A stretch of 64,000 bases of DNA, taken from contig CBFHKX010000001.1 in NCBI GenBank assembly GCA_965656535.1, positions 62,001-126,000 on the forward strand, in the 5' to 3' direction. Source of the stretch: Lishizhenia sp965656535. Its GTDB lineage: Bacteria > Bacteroidota > Bacteroidia > Flavobacteriales_D > Crocinitomicaceae. The position numbers and the translations under genes are program-made. Position 1 is the stretch's first letter. Every line of letters starts with the position of its first letter. Positions 53,331 to 61,475 of the stretch are shown here, one piece after another. The notes beneath the pieces are model-generated. The model was not told where the DNA came from. It worked only from the letters and a program-made list of their open reading frames with translations, and did not search any database.

Positions 53331-54559
53331 AGAAAATATTAATCATATCCTACTTCTATCCTCCGTCTAATTTTGTAGGAGGCGAAAGGACTCAGTTTTG
53401 GGCTGAAAACTTAAATAAATTTGGATACTATCCAATAATACTAACAAGAACTTGGGATAAAAATCAAACAGACATTACAATCACTCCAAAAGAGAATTTA
53501 TCGTACTGCAAAAAGTATGAAAATCACGAAGTACATTATATTCGGAAAAAAAAAATACTTCGGGATTATTTTTCAAAGGGAAAGGTATCATTAATTATAC
53601 GTAAGATCTTCACATTCATTAATCAAATTCTAATACATGCTGACGCAAAAAATATAAATTTTCATAATTTCATTAAATATTCTGAGAAAAGTTTAAACCT
53701 AGAAACGATTGATTTAATAATTGCTAGTGGAAGACCTTTTGAGGCTTTTGCTATTGCTCAAAAAATATCTATAAAACACAAAATTCCGTGGATAGCAGAT
53801 TACAGAGATGAATGGACATCAAATTTTAGAAGAAAAACTCGAAATCCATTTGAGCTATTCTTAAGAAATTTAGAAAAAAAATCAGAAATCAAATGGACAA
53901 AAAGTGCTCATTCATTTATTACAGTTTCCGAAAAATGGGGAATAAGAATTCAAGAGATTAATCTTAAAAAATTTGAAATTATCAAAAATGGTTATTCTAA
54001 AATTATTCAATACGAAAAACTAAAGAAAGACTTTATACAATTAACATATGTAGGAACTCTTTATCCTTATCAAGACTTATCTTTATTATTTAGTTCTCTC
54101 AAAAAATTGGAAGAGATGAAATTTAAAGTCAAACTTACTTTTATTGGTTCCAATGATGATTCTAGACTGAAAGAACTCATAATACTTCATCATATTAAAG
54201 AGGTTGAAATATTACCCAGATTACCAAAAGAAAAAGTAATAGAGATCTTAAAAAAAACAGACTTTGGAATATTAATTAAATATAATAACTTGGATGGATG
54301 TATTCCAGTAAAGCTTTATGACTATATTTCAACTTCGACTCCTGTTTTACTTTTTCAATCTGACAACGATCTAATGGCTGGAATAATAAATGGCTCTGCA
54401 GGTTCTCATATTATTGAGTCAGTAGAAGACCTGAAAAATGTTATAAACAATTACCCGGAAAATAGACATAGTCTAAGACTAGAAACTAACATCACCTTGT
54501 ATTCACGGGAATACCAAACCAAGCTACTAGCTAAATATATAAGCACAATTATAGGTTAA
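53327..54559 (+). CDS. Family 4 (GT-B) glycosyltransferase
   Basis: 410 residues. Opens with the typical GT4 start ILIISYFYPPSNFVGGERT. The C-terminal Rossmann domain has YVGTLYPYQDLSLLF and the VEILPRLPKEKVIEILKKTD and IPVKLYDYISTSTPVLL motifs. The start is TTG at 53327 inside the stop of the previous gene (TTGA); no ATG is close, and the family start motif begins right there. Last gene of the cluster; a diverged tail of another GT4 lies 250 bp downstream. Confidence 0.85.
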   Translation: MKKILIISYFYPPSNFVGGERTQFWAENLNKFGYYPIILTRTWDKNQTDITITPKENLSYCKKYENHEVHYIRKKKILRDYFSKGKVSLIIRKIFTFINQILIHADAKNINFHNFIKYSEKSLNLETIDLIIASGRPFEAFAIAQKISIKHKIPWIADYRDEWTSNFRRKTRNPFELFLRNLEKKSEIKWTKSAHSFITVSEKWGIRIQEINLKKFEIIKNGYSKIIQYEKLKKDFIQLTYVGTLYPYQDLSLLFSSLKKLEEMKFKVKLTFIGSNDDSRLKELIILHHIKEVEILPRLPKEKVIEILKKTDFGILIKYNNLDGCIPVKLYDYISTSTPVLLFQSDNDLMAGIINGSAGSHIIESVEDLKNVINNYPENRHSLRLETNITLYSREYQTKLLAKYISTIIG

Positions 54560-54809
54560 ATAATGATTCCTATATCTTTGGTAAGCAGCTATAAAAATAC
54601 TTTAGGATAAGACCTGTTTATTAAAGTATTCAAATTACACTTTCATTTTTACCCAAAAAATTAAGAATAAAAGAGTTAACTTAACATTATTGATGGATGT
54701 GGTAGTAATAATTAGTTATAAACAAACCGATAAAAGAGTTAATGAATTTTGAGATAAGCTTATTCTTTAAGAAAAAATTGGTATTCGCTACCAAATAGGT
54801 TGTTTTTGA
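54560..54809. other. Intergenic stretch behind the glycan cluster, AT-rich
   Basis: No complete gene. It holds an exact -7 box, TATCTTTG (54573-54580), with no gene behind it, and a 19-codon ORF (54693-54752; MDVVVIISYKQTDKRVNEF) whose start resembles that of a glycosyltransferase but stops early. Together with the GT4 tail that follows, this looks like the decayed remains of one or two more glycosyltransferase genes. Confidence 0.45.
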
Positions 54810-54893
54810 GAATATATAAAACGTAGTGGTTTAGATTTTTACTCTCGAAAAGAGCAAACTAAAAAACTCGCTAGATTACTTGATAAGATTTAA
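54810..54893 (+). pseudogene. Remnant C-terminus of a family 4 glycosyltransferase
   Basis: Frame 54810-54893 reads EYIKRSGLDFYSRKEQTKKL then ARLLDKI and stops. It aligns with the end of the GT4 gene upstream (LYSREYQTKLLAKYI): YSR, QTK and LA are shared at the same distances and from the stop. In-frame stops cut it off from anything upstream (TGA at 54807-54809). It has no start codon, so it is a fragment, not a gene. Confidence 0.6.
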
Positions 54894-54925
54894 AACAGTC
54901 AATACTTAATAGAGTCTATAACTCC

Positions 54926-56233
54926 CTACTGCGCAATCCAAAGGTTAGGATTATGTCTTTCAATACCGCCTGTACTTGTTACTTCATGTATTTCGAAATG
55001 TACTACAGATACTTCTCCGGTTTTGGTTGGCAATAGCAAGCCTATCGGAGACTTCGTACTTAATACACTGCCTTTTGTAACATAGACCTCTTGTAAATTA
55101 GCATAGACCGTTCTAAAGTTCCCATGTTTTACGATAACTACTTTACCCGCTCCAGATATATTTAGAACGCTCGTTACTTCGCCTTCATAAACACACCTAA
55201 CGGTTGCACTTTTCGGAGTACTAATATCTACTCCATTGTTATTGGTGTAAACGTTTACAAGCGTAGGATGCGGATTTTTACCATAATTTTCAGTAACTGT
55301 TCCTTTTTCAACTGGCCAAGGTAATCTACCTCTATTTGATTGAAAACTTTTACCCAATAAATTTTCTTCTTTTGTAGTCAGAAAGGGTGCAGGAACATCT
55401 TCCTTTTCTGCAACCGTAGTTGTATTTAATTTTCTGGCTTTTTCTGCTGCTAATCGCTTCTTTTCAGCTTCTTTTCTTGCTTTTTCTATTCTCTTCTGTT
55501 CGGCAATTAACTCTGCCTGTATAGCAGCTTTAATACGCGCTTCTACTCTTTTTTTCTCTTCTACTTTTTGAGCTAGTTCTTGGCGGAGTAGTGTCTCTTC
55601 CGACTTCAATTTTGCGTAGATTTCTTGTTGTTTCTGCTTTTCTAAAAGAATAACCGCGCGCTCTTCTTTCTTTTTATCGAGTAACTGCTGCTTTTTAGTT
55701 TTTTCTTCTTTTAGTTCTTGAATTTCTGTAGAAAGTAGAAGTTGATTTTGTTTTATGATGCGCAACTGTTTTTTCTGAATCTCTGCGAGTTTGTCTAAGT
55801 ATAATTTTCTTTTCCTAGCTTCTTCTACTGATTTTGAGCTAAATACGTACATTAACTTAGAATATTTACTTCTTTTCTTATAAGCATAAATCAATAATTT
55901 TTTGTACTGATCTTTTAGCTTAACCACTTTTTGGTCCAATGCAGCTATGCTATTTCCCTTCTCTATAATTTTTAATTCGGCCGTACGTATTTGATTATCA
56001 TAATTACGCAACAAACTTTCTCTGTTTCTAATTTGCTGATTAATTAAGTTTAATTGATTTAAAGATACAGATGTATTATTTTGAGAAGTTTCTAAAAGCG
56101 CTTTGGTAGACGCAATTTGTTGCTCTAATTTTTGCTGTTCTTTCTTTAAACGACTAGAGTCTTTTTGAGCAAAATAGGCACCTATTCCTACAAAAAGGAA
56201 CAATAGGATCACTATTTTACTTACATTGCTCAT
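54926..56233 (-). CDS. EnvC-like murein hydrolase activator (degenerate LytM/M23 domain)
   Basis: 435 residues. Signal/anchor at the N-terminus (IVILLFLFVGIGAYFAQ), a long coiled coil (~25-270) rich in K/E/Q, and a C-terminal M23-like domain (~320-435). In that domain the first zinc histidine of the usual GxHxGxD motif is replaced (NNNGVDIS), while VKHGNFRTVYANL and VVHFEIHE are kept. This is the pattern of EnvC-type proteins that activate amidases instead of cutting peptidoglycan. Last gene of the dut operon; overlaps DUF4292 by 17 nt. Confidence 0.87.
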   Translation of the reverse strand: MSNVSKIVILLFLFVGIGAYFAQKDSSRLKKEQQKLEQQIASTKALLETSQNNTSVSLNQLNLINQQIRNRESLLRNYDNQIRTAELKIIEKGNSIAALDQKVVKLKDQYKKLLIYAYKKRSKYSKLMYVFSSKSVEEARKRKLYLDKLAEIQKKQLRIIKQNQLLLSTEIQELKEEKTKKQQLLDKKKEERAVILLEKQKQQEIYAKLKSEETLLRQELAQKVEEKKRVEARIKAAIQAELIAEQKRIEKARKEAEKKRLAAEKARKLNTTTVAEKEDVPAPFLTTKEENLLGKSFQSNRGRLPWPVEKGTVTENYGKNPHPTLVNVYTNNNGVDISTPKSATVRCVYEGEVTSVLNISGAGKVVIVKHGNFRTVYANLQEVYVTKGSVLSTKSPIGLLLPTKTGEVSVVHFEIHEVTSTGGIERHNPNLWIAQ

Positions 56234-57035
56234 AATTCTCAGGTATAGCTAAAAATAACTTTTTCGGTTCATTTATCGTTACCTTATTGTAATTCAAATC
56301 TATAAATAAAGTATCATTAGGCGTTTCTACCCTAATTTCTGCTTTATTAGGCACGCTATAACCATCTATAAATTGTCGGGTTAAAAAATCTACTTTTATG
56401 TGTGTTGTGTCTGTTGGACTATCAATAATTATCTTGCTTAAGTTTCTCGCATCGTCCGTCAAATAATATTTGATATACACGTCGATTGCCTTTTCATTGT
56501 CTTTTTCGGCTTTTTTTAATTGTCTTTTATTATGACTAGCAATGATATAGTTGTAGGGATCGTTTATTTGGTGATACTTTTCATTGTCGTCCCAACCGAT
56601 TGGCATTCCCAACAAAAACTCTTCTATGTTCTTATGTTCAAAATCTACACCGAATGTCTTTTTTAAATAGCTTACAGACTCTACCGTGTAACATTTCCCA
56701 CGTTTATCTACCATTTTCAGTGTATCTGGCGTAACCATCGTGTTGTAAATAGGAATTCTAGCAAAAGTAATAAAAGCGTTTAGTGCGCTATCTTTGCGCA
56801 TTCTTACATTTGTTTTAAAAGACACATTGTACTCGCTGTCTTCATATTTTGAACTAATTTTAGAATAGAAAAACTCAGGCTTTAGTTTTGATAATTGAGA
56901 TAAACGATTGATAAGCTCTTGGCTCTTCACTTTAGGAAGTTTTTCCTTTCCAAACTCATTTTTAGAACTTCCACATCCAACAAGAAATGCACCCATCCAA
57001 ACCAAACAAAAGGCTTTAATAATAAACTGGCTCAT
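56217..57035 (-). CDS. DUF4292 lipoprotein
   Basis: 272 residues from the ATG at 57035 (an in-frame TTG six codons earlier is discarded). Lipobox FLVGC (Cys21). The remainder matches DUF4292 (ALNAFITFARIPIYNTMVTP, SYLKKTFGVDFEHKNIEEFL), a Bacteroidota envelope lipoprotein family of LolA/B-like fold. It overlaps the upstream TPR gene by 20 nt and the downstream EnvC-like gene by 17 nt, so the three are tightly coupled. It may be an outer-membrane lipoprotein handling lipid or glycan. Confidence 0.82.
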   Translation of the reverse strand: MSQFIIKAFCLVWMGAFLVGCGSSKNEFGKEKLPKVKSQELINRLSQLSKLKPEFFYSKISSKYEDSEYNVSFKTNVRMRKDSALNAFITFARIPIYNTMVTPDTLKMVDKRGKCYTVESVSYLKKTFGVDFEHKNIEEFLLGMPIGWDDNEKYHQINDPYNYIIASHNKRQLKKAEKDNEKAIDVYIKYYLTDDARNLSKIIIDSPTDTTHIKVDFLTRQFIDGYSVPNKAEIRVETPNDTLFIDLNYNKVTINEPKKLFLAIPENYEQCK

Positions 57036-58788
57036 GTACTTTTCTTGTTTCAATTTTTTTATTAATCTGTTTATTACTTGTATTCAATTTTTTTGCTTTT
57101 TCCCAAAATGCAACTGCTTGTTCTACTTTATTTTGCATAAATAATACGTCTCCATATAAATCCAATGCGTTTGCAAAATTAGGTACTTCTTTTAAGACTT
57201 CTGTCATTAAAACAGACGATTCTTCATATTCTGCTAAACGATAATAAACTCGAGCCAATGTTAACCTGTAAGCAAGAGAATTCTTCTCCTCTGCTTTCAT
57301 TTTTTGTAAACTTGCGTATGCCTTGTCTACCTCTACATTGGCCAAAGCACGTTGCGCACTCCAATCAATTATAAATCCCGTATTTATATCTGTTGCCTTT
57401 ATAGCGTTCTGATACATTGTATTCCCTTTCGTATATGCTTTCTTTGCGTAAGCTAACCGAGCTCTCACCATATAAAAAGTAGCTGCGTTGAGTCCATTAA
57501 TATCTGAAACAATTAATTCTTCTCCTAGCTCTATTTGCTCTTCACACAGCTCCTTATCTCCCAAATACAAAGCAGAAATTGCACTAAAAGCATACATTTC
57601 TGGTAGATTTGGATAAATACTTAATGCTTTTTCTGCATCCTCTTGTAGCCAATTATAAAAACCATATTTTAACTCTGTTGCCAACAGATTTCTCCACGCT
57701 TCGTAACTGTTTGGATTTAGTTCCAAGCCTTTGCGTTGTAATGATAATCCTTCAATTACTGCTCCGTTTTGAAGTAAAATTGGAGCAACAATAGCCTGTA
57801 ATTCTGAATCTGTAGTGTTACCAGCATTCAAAGCTAGAGCCTGTTTTACCAAAGTGTCTTTTGGCACTGCGTTAAGGAACATTGCAGTTTCTAACAAACT
57901 CGCCTTGGCAATGGAGCTGGCCTGTTTATCTTGCATAAGAACATAGAAACTACTGGCAAACTTTTCTGATTGTTGCGTAGCGTAATAATGCTCTGCAAGC
58001 ATTAGCTGAGCACTTATATTTGTTGGATTTTCTGCAACATCCGATTCTAAAATGGCAATTAATTTATCTTGCTCTCCGCTTTCTTGATAAAACTGAATGA
58101 TCTTTTTTAAGATTCCTCTGTTATCTGGAAATGCTTCTCGCAAAGCCGAAAGCTCTGCCCCAACTTCATCTGCTCTGTTCAGTTGTTGAAGGAGTTCAAT
58201 TTTCATGAAGGTAATCTCCGGTATTTGACCCATTAAATCCTGCACTTTACCTAAAGCTACAACTGCTTCTTTGTAATTTCTAGAAAAGACTAATGCTTGA
58301 GCATAGCTATAAATCAATTCTGCGTTGCGTGGTTCTTTTTCTACCAATACTTGATAGTTCAATGCTGCACTTTCGAAATCAGCTTTTTCAAATTGTGCTT
58401 GCGCAACTTCTAGTACATAATGGAAATTCTCAGGATCTGCATCTTTAGCACTTAACAAATAGCTTAATGCTTCACTTTGCATACCGTCTTTAGCACTAAT
58501 TTGACTTAAAGCATAAAGTACAGCATCATCATTCGGCTGTTCTTTTAAGCATGCTTTTAATAAACTTTTTGCCTTTGCGGTATTTCCAGCCATTTTTAGT
58601 CGTAAGGCTTCATGGAAACGCTCTATATAAGGAAAGTCATCTTGCGTTAAAGCAAAAACATCATCGCGCGACTGCTCTAATATCTCTTTTTCTTTCGACT
58701 TTTTATATCTTTTCTGGGCAACGGAAGAGAAACTTGCAATGCAAAATAGAAAAAGAACTCCAAGTAGTATTTTTAAGTCTTTAATCAT
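57016..58788 (-). CDS. Secreted TPR-repeat protein
   Basis: 590 residues. N-terminal signal (ILLGVLFLFCIASFSSVAQ), a basic stretch, then TPR repeats over almost the whole length (LRLKMAGNTAKAKSLLKACL, DFESAALNYQVLVEKEPRNAEL, NYKEAVVALGKVQDL, LAEYEESSVLMTEVLKEV). Periplasmic or outer-membrane-associated adaptor. In other Bacteroidota it is commonly found next to DUF4292 and EnvC-like genes. It starts within the stop of the nucleotidyltransferase gene (ATGA). Confidence 0.82.
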   Translation of the reverse strand: MIKDLKILLGVLFLFCIASFSSVAQKRYKKSKEKEILEQSRDDVFALTQDDFPYIERFHEALRLKMAGNTAKAKSLLKACLKEQPNDDAVLYALSQISAKDGMQSEALSYLLSAKDADPENFHYVLEVAQAQFEKADFESAALNYQVLVEKEPRNAELIYSYAQALVFSRNYKEAVVALGKVQDLMGQIPEITFMKIELLQQLNRADEVGAELSALREAFPDNRGILKKIIQFYQESGEQDKLIAILESDVAENPTNISAQLMLAEHYYATQQSEKFASSFYVLMQDKQASSIAKASLLETAMFLNAVPKDTLVKQALALNAGNTTDSELQAIVAPILLQNGAVIEGLSLQRKGLELNPNSYEAWRNLLATELKYGFYNWLQEDAEKALSIYPNLPEMYAFSAISALYLGDKELCEEQIELGEELIVSDINGLNAATFYMVRARLAYAKKAYTKGNTMYQNAIKATDINTGFIIDWSAQRALANVEVDKAYASLQKMKAEEKNSLAYRLTLARVYYRLAEYEESSVLMTEVLKEVPNFANALDLYGDVLFMQNKVEQAVAFWEKAKKLNTSNKQINKKIETRKVHEPVYY

Positions 58789-59795
58789 TCATCAATGGTT
58801 GTATAATCTCCTATACTCAAATCTCGTGCCTTACCTTTGTAATGCACATTATTTCCTATCATAGAATCTATAATATTTGCACCAGAAATTAATGTACCAG
58901 ATTGTATATTGGTATTTGAAATACGACTATCGCTAATTTTGCTGTTGGCTCCAATACTTACATGCGGACCAATAACTGCATTTTTAACTACCACATTATC
59001 TCCTAAAAAGCACGGAGGAATAATCACAGAGTTGTGCACTACAGAAGACGGTGAAATCATTTCTCTATTTCTCGCCCTATCAAATTCTAAAACGCGCTGG
59101 TTAGTATGAACTGTTACCACCTTGTTTCCGCAATCCAACCATTCTGAAACCTCTCCAGGTTTAAATTTTTTGCCTTTTTCTGTTAAACGTCTTAACGCAT
59201 CTGGCAATTGGTATTCTCCACCTTTAATCACCTTGTTTTCAATGAGGTATTCACATTCTTCTCTCAGGGCTGCACCTTCTTTGAAGTAATAAATACCTAT
59301 CATTGCAAGGTCGGATACAAAGGTTTGTGGTTTCTCTACGAAATCGATTATATTTCCTGCTCTATTCATTTTAATTACACCAAAAGCACTAGGATCTTCG
59401 ATTTGTTTTACCCATAAAATTCCGTCTGATTCAGGATCAATTTTGAAATCTGCCTTAAATAAAGTATCCGCAAACGCAACTACTGTTGGTCCGTCTAACT
59501 TATCTTTTGCGCAAAGCACAGCATGAGCGGTTCCTAGCGGTTCTGTTTGATGATAAATAGAACCCTTTGCACCTAAACTTTTTGCAACTTCTAGTAATTC
59601 TTTTTCTACGGCAGAGCCAAAATCTCCAATTACAAAGGCAATTTCTGTTATTGGGTCGCTGCAAACAGCTGCAATATCTTCAACTAAACGATGTACAATT
59701 GGTTTTCCTCCAACAGGCACAAGTGGTTTAGGTACTGTTAATGTATGTGGTCTAAGACGAGATCCTCGCCCTGCCATTGGAACAATAATTTTCAT
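58785..59795 (-). CDS. NDP-sugar pyrophosphorylase (nucleotidyltransferase with left-handed beta-helix)
   Basis: 336 residues. N-terminal GT-A-like nucleotidyltransferase domain with the signature MAGRGSRLRPHT and PKPLVPVGGKP, the VVAFADTLFKADF acceptor motif, and a C-terminal left-handed beta-helix (~245-335; SVVHNSVIIPP, VVKNAVIGPHVSIGANSKIS). Activates a sugar-1-phosphate with NTP; glucose-1-phosphate thymidylyl- or mannose-1-phosphate guanylyl-transferase-like. Lies between dut and the TPR gene in the envelope operon, suggesting a cell-wall or LPS precursor. Confidence 0.88.
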   Translation of the reverse strand: MKIIVPMAGRGSRLRPHTLTVPKPLVPVGGKPIVHRLVEDIAAVCSDPITEIAFVIGDFGSAVEKELLEVAKSLGAKGSIYHQTEPLGTAHAVLCAKDKLDGPTVVAFADTLFKADFKIDPESDGILWVKQIEDPSAFGVIKMNRAGNIIDFVEKPQTFVSDLAMIGIYYFKEGAALREECEYLIENKVIKGGEYQLPDALRRLTEKGKKFKPGEVSEWLDCGNKVVTVHTNQRVLEFDRARNREMISPSSVVHNSVIIPPCFLGDNVVVKNAVIGPHVSIGANSKISDSRISNTNIQSGTLISGANIIDSMIGNNVHYKGKARDLSIGDYTTIDE

Positions 59796-59802
59796 ATTCT
59801 AT

Positions 59803-60237
59803 TTATTTCACGCCTGTACTACCGAAACCGCCTTCTCCTCTATCTGTATCAGAAAGGCTTTCTGTTTCTTTCCACTGCGCTTGTTCAAATTTAGCAAAAA
59901 CAAGTTGTGCTATTCTTTCTCCGTCTTCTATCACAAAATCCTCTTGTGATAAATTAATTAAAATTACGCCTACCTCACCTCTATAATCTGCGTCTATAGT
60001 TCCGGGAGCGTTTAAAACCGTAATTCCTTTTTTAAGCGCTAAGCCAGATCTAGGTCTAACCTGCGCCTCAAAACCAGCTGGGATTTCTAAAAACAAGCCT
60101 GTTTTTATCAAAACTCGTTCAAAAGCCTTTAATTTTATAGGCGTATCTAGATTGGCGCGCACATCTACACCCGCAGAAGCTGTGGTTTCATATTTGGGTA
60201 AAGCGTGCTTAGATGTATTAATTACTTTAACTAACAT
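59803..60237 (-). CDS. dut: dUTP diphosphatase
   Basis: 144 residues from the ATG at 60237; a longer in-frame start would run into the -7 box and is discarded. All dUTPase motifs: ETTASAGVDVRANLD, RPRSGLALKKGI, LNAPGTIDADYRGEV and the glycine-rich C-terminal RGEGGFGSTG that closes the active site. Trimeric enzyme hydrolysing dUTP to dUMP. First gene of a five-gene operon (dut, nucleotidyltransferase, TPR, DUF4292, EnvC-like). The gap to the next gene is 7 nt. Confidence 0.95.
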   Translation of the reverse strand: MLVKVINTSKHALPKYETTASAGVDVRANLDTPIKLKAFERVLIKTGLFLEIPAGFEAQVRPRSGLALKKGITVLNAPGTIDADYRGEVGVILINLSQEDFVIEDGERIAQLVFAKFEQAQWKETESLSDTDRGEGGFGSTGVK

Positions 60238-60243
60238 AGTAAA

Positions 60244-60251
60244 CAAAAGTA
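60244..60251 (-). promoter_or_regulatory. -7 promoter box of dut and the envelope operon
   Basis: On the minus strand TACTTTTG, then TTTACT, then the ATG. Exact TAnnTTTG with a 6-nt gap. Confidence 0.5.
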
Positions 60252-60280
60252 ACAAAAAAGGAAGCATGTTTTAGGAATGA

Positions 60281-60329
60281 AACAATATATAATCCACACC
60301 TGTTGCTAGATGTGGATTAATATATTGTT
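60281..60329. repeat. Large imperfect inverted repeat between dut and SCO1
   Basis: Left arm AACAATATATAATCCACA (60281-60298), 12-nt loop, right arm TGTGGATTAATATATTGTT (60311-60329); they pair over 18 positions with a single one-base bulge. No T run follows on either strand, so it is not a plain terminator. It lies 43 nt upstream of dut and 146 nt upstream of the SCO1 ATG. Confidence 0.7.
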
Positions 60330-60462
60330 CTGATTTAGGTAATTTATAGAGAAACGTATTTTTACCAAGTTCGGTTGCTTGAGATCTGCAATTTTTTGTA
60401 TTGATAAATATCAAACTTGTGATTTATTTCTTTTTTTCTTCTATAAATTAAGAATCAGCGTT

Positions 60463-60470
60463 TAACTTTG
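60463..60470 (+). promoter_or_regulatory. -7 promoter box of the SCO1 gene
   Basis: TAACTTTG, exact TAnnTTTG, 5 nt before the ATG at 60476. Short-leader arrangement as in sufS, tlyA, thiL and rsmI. Confidence 0.55.
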
Positions 60471-60475
60471 TATGT

Positions 60476-61144
60476 ATGCGTTTATTAGTAATTGTAATAA
60501 TATTGGTGGGAGGTATAATCACGGCATACGTGATGACAAAGGATTCTCAAGAAAAAGAAAGATTAGCTGTAATACAACCCAAAGATGTAATCAAAGAAGT
60601 TGTAGCCGAAGACTTACAAACGGTTGGGGTTGGACACAGAATTGGAAAATTTTCTTTTGAGAATCAATACAAAGAAATGATTTCTTTAGAAGATGTAAAA
60701 GGAAAGGTATTTGTTGCTGAGTATTTTTTTACAACCTGCGGAACAATTTGTCCAATTATGACTAAAGAGATGATGCGTGTACAAGAAAAGTTTAGGGGGA
60801 ATAAAGATGTTGCCATTTTAAGTTTTACGGTAGACCCAGAGTATGACAAAAGTAATATTTTGCGAGAATATGCAGATGCACACAATGCACAAAAAGGTCA
60901 ATGGCATTTTTTAACGGGTGAAAAAGAAGACTTATATAAAGTTGCTAGACGTTCGTTTTTTGTGCTTAAACCCGCTGAAGCAAGAAATTTAGGAGATGCA
61001 GGATCAGACTTTATACATACCAATAATTTTGTTTTGGTAGATCAAGATTTACGTATTCGGGGTAAAGGTTTTTATGATGGTACCTCAACGGAAGATGTAA
61101 ACCTAATGATGGAGCACATGGAGCTTTTATTAGCAGAAAAATAA
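60476..61144 (+). CDS. SCO1/SenC-family copper chaperone
   Basis: 222 residues. N-terminal membrane anchor (LLVIVIILVGGIITAYVM), then a thioredoxin-like domain with the copper-binding CGTIC (Cys88, Cys92) and His181 in FIHTNNFVL, the standard SCO triad. Delivers copper to the CuA site of cytochrome c oxidase or acts in thiol redox in the periplasm. A second ATG four bases earlier is in another frame and opens an unlikely short ORF. The gene is alone and ends at a terminator. Confidence 0.92.
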   Translation: MRLLVIVIILVGGIITAYVMTKDSQEKERLAVIQPKDVIKEVVAEDLQTVGVGHRIGKFSFENQYKEMISLEDVKGKVFVAEYFFTTCGTICPIMTKEMMRVQEKFRGNKDVAILSFTVDPEYDKSNILREYADAHNAQKGQWHFLTGEKEDLYKVARRSFFVLKPAEARNLGDAGSDFIHTNNFVLVDQDLRIRGKGFYDGTSTEDVNLMMEHMELLLAEK

Positions 61145-61147
61145 GCA

Positions 61148-61174
61148 CAAAAAAAAGGTTACTTTCGTAACCTT
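61148..61174. terminator. Intrinsic terminator between SCO1 and the small lipoprotein
   Basis: Arms AAGGTTAC and GTAACCTT (61155-61162 / 61167-61174), loop TTTC, followed by eight T on the minus strand and a weaker CGTTTT on the plus strand. Serves mainly the leftward small lipoprotein. Confidence 0.78.
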
Positions 61175-61194
61175 CGTTTTAATAAAAATGTTCC

Positions 61195-61338
61195 TTAAAG
61201 AGCAGCAACATCGCTTTCTTCAACAGATGTGGTAGTATCTCCATAAGCATCGCAGTGCGCACCTTTAGAACTTCCACATGATGATAATACTGCTGCCAAA
61301 AACATTCCAATTATAGCGAAGGAAAATAGTCTTTTCAT
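61195..61338 (-). CDS. Very small lipoprotein
   Basis: 47 residues from the ATG at 61338; a longer in-frame start lies inside the -7 box and cannot be the start. Signal peptide with lipobox VLSSC (Cys21), leaving only ~27 mature residues (GSSKGAHCDAYGDTTTSVEE). The HCDAYG segment with one further cysteine is the only feature; tiny lipoproteins like this are common in Bacteroidota and often induced under stress. Own promoter box and terminator. Confidence 0.7.
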   Translation of the reverse strand: MKRLFSFAIIGMFLAAVLSSCGSSKGAHCDAYGDTTTSVEESDVAAL

Positions 61339-61374
61339 AATCTTTTTAATTTTAATCCGTTGTTGTTTGAGGTT

Positions 61375-61382
61375 CAAAGATA
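61375..61382 (-). promoter_or_regulatory. -7 promoter box of the 47-residue lipoprotein gene
   Basis: On the minus strand TATCTTTG, 36 nt upstream of the ATG at 61338. Confidence 0.45.
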
Positions 61383-61475
61383 TAAATAAAACGCAAAATG
61401 AATCTATTTATTTTACTACACGTGCTTGTGAATAACTTGAAAACGTGTATTTTGAGCACCTTTTAAATACGCTAA

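Noticed and set aside
60472..60660. Alternative ORF starting with ATG four bases before the SCO1 start
   Set aside because: It is in another frame, rich in Cys/Asn/Arg without any domain, and overlaps the well-supported SCO1 protein.
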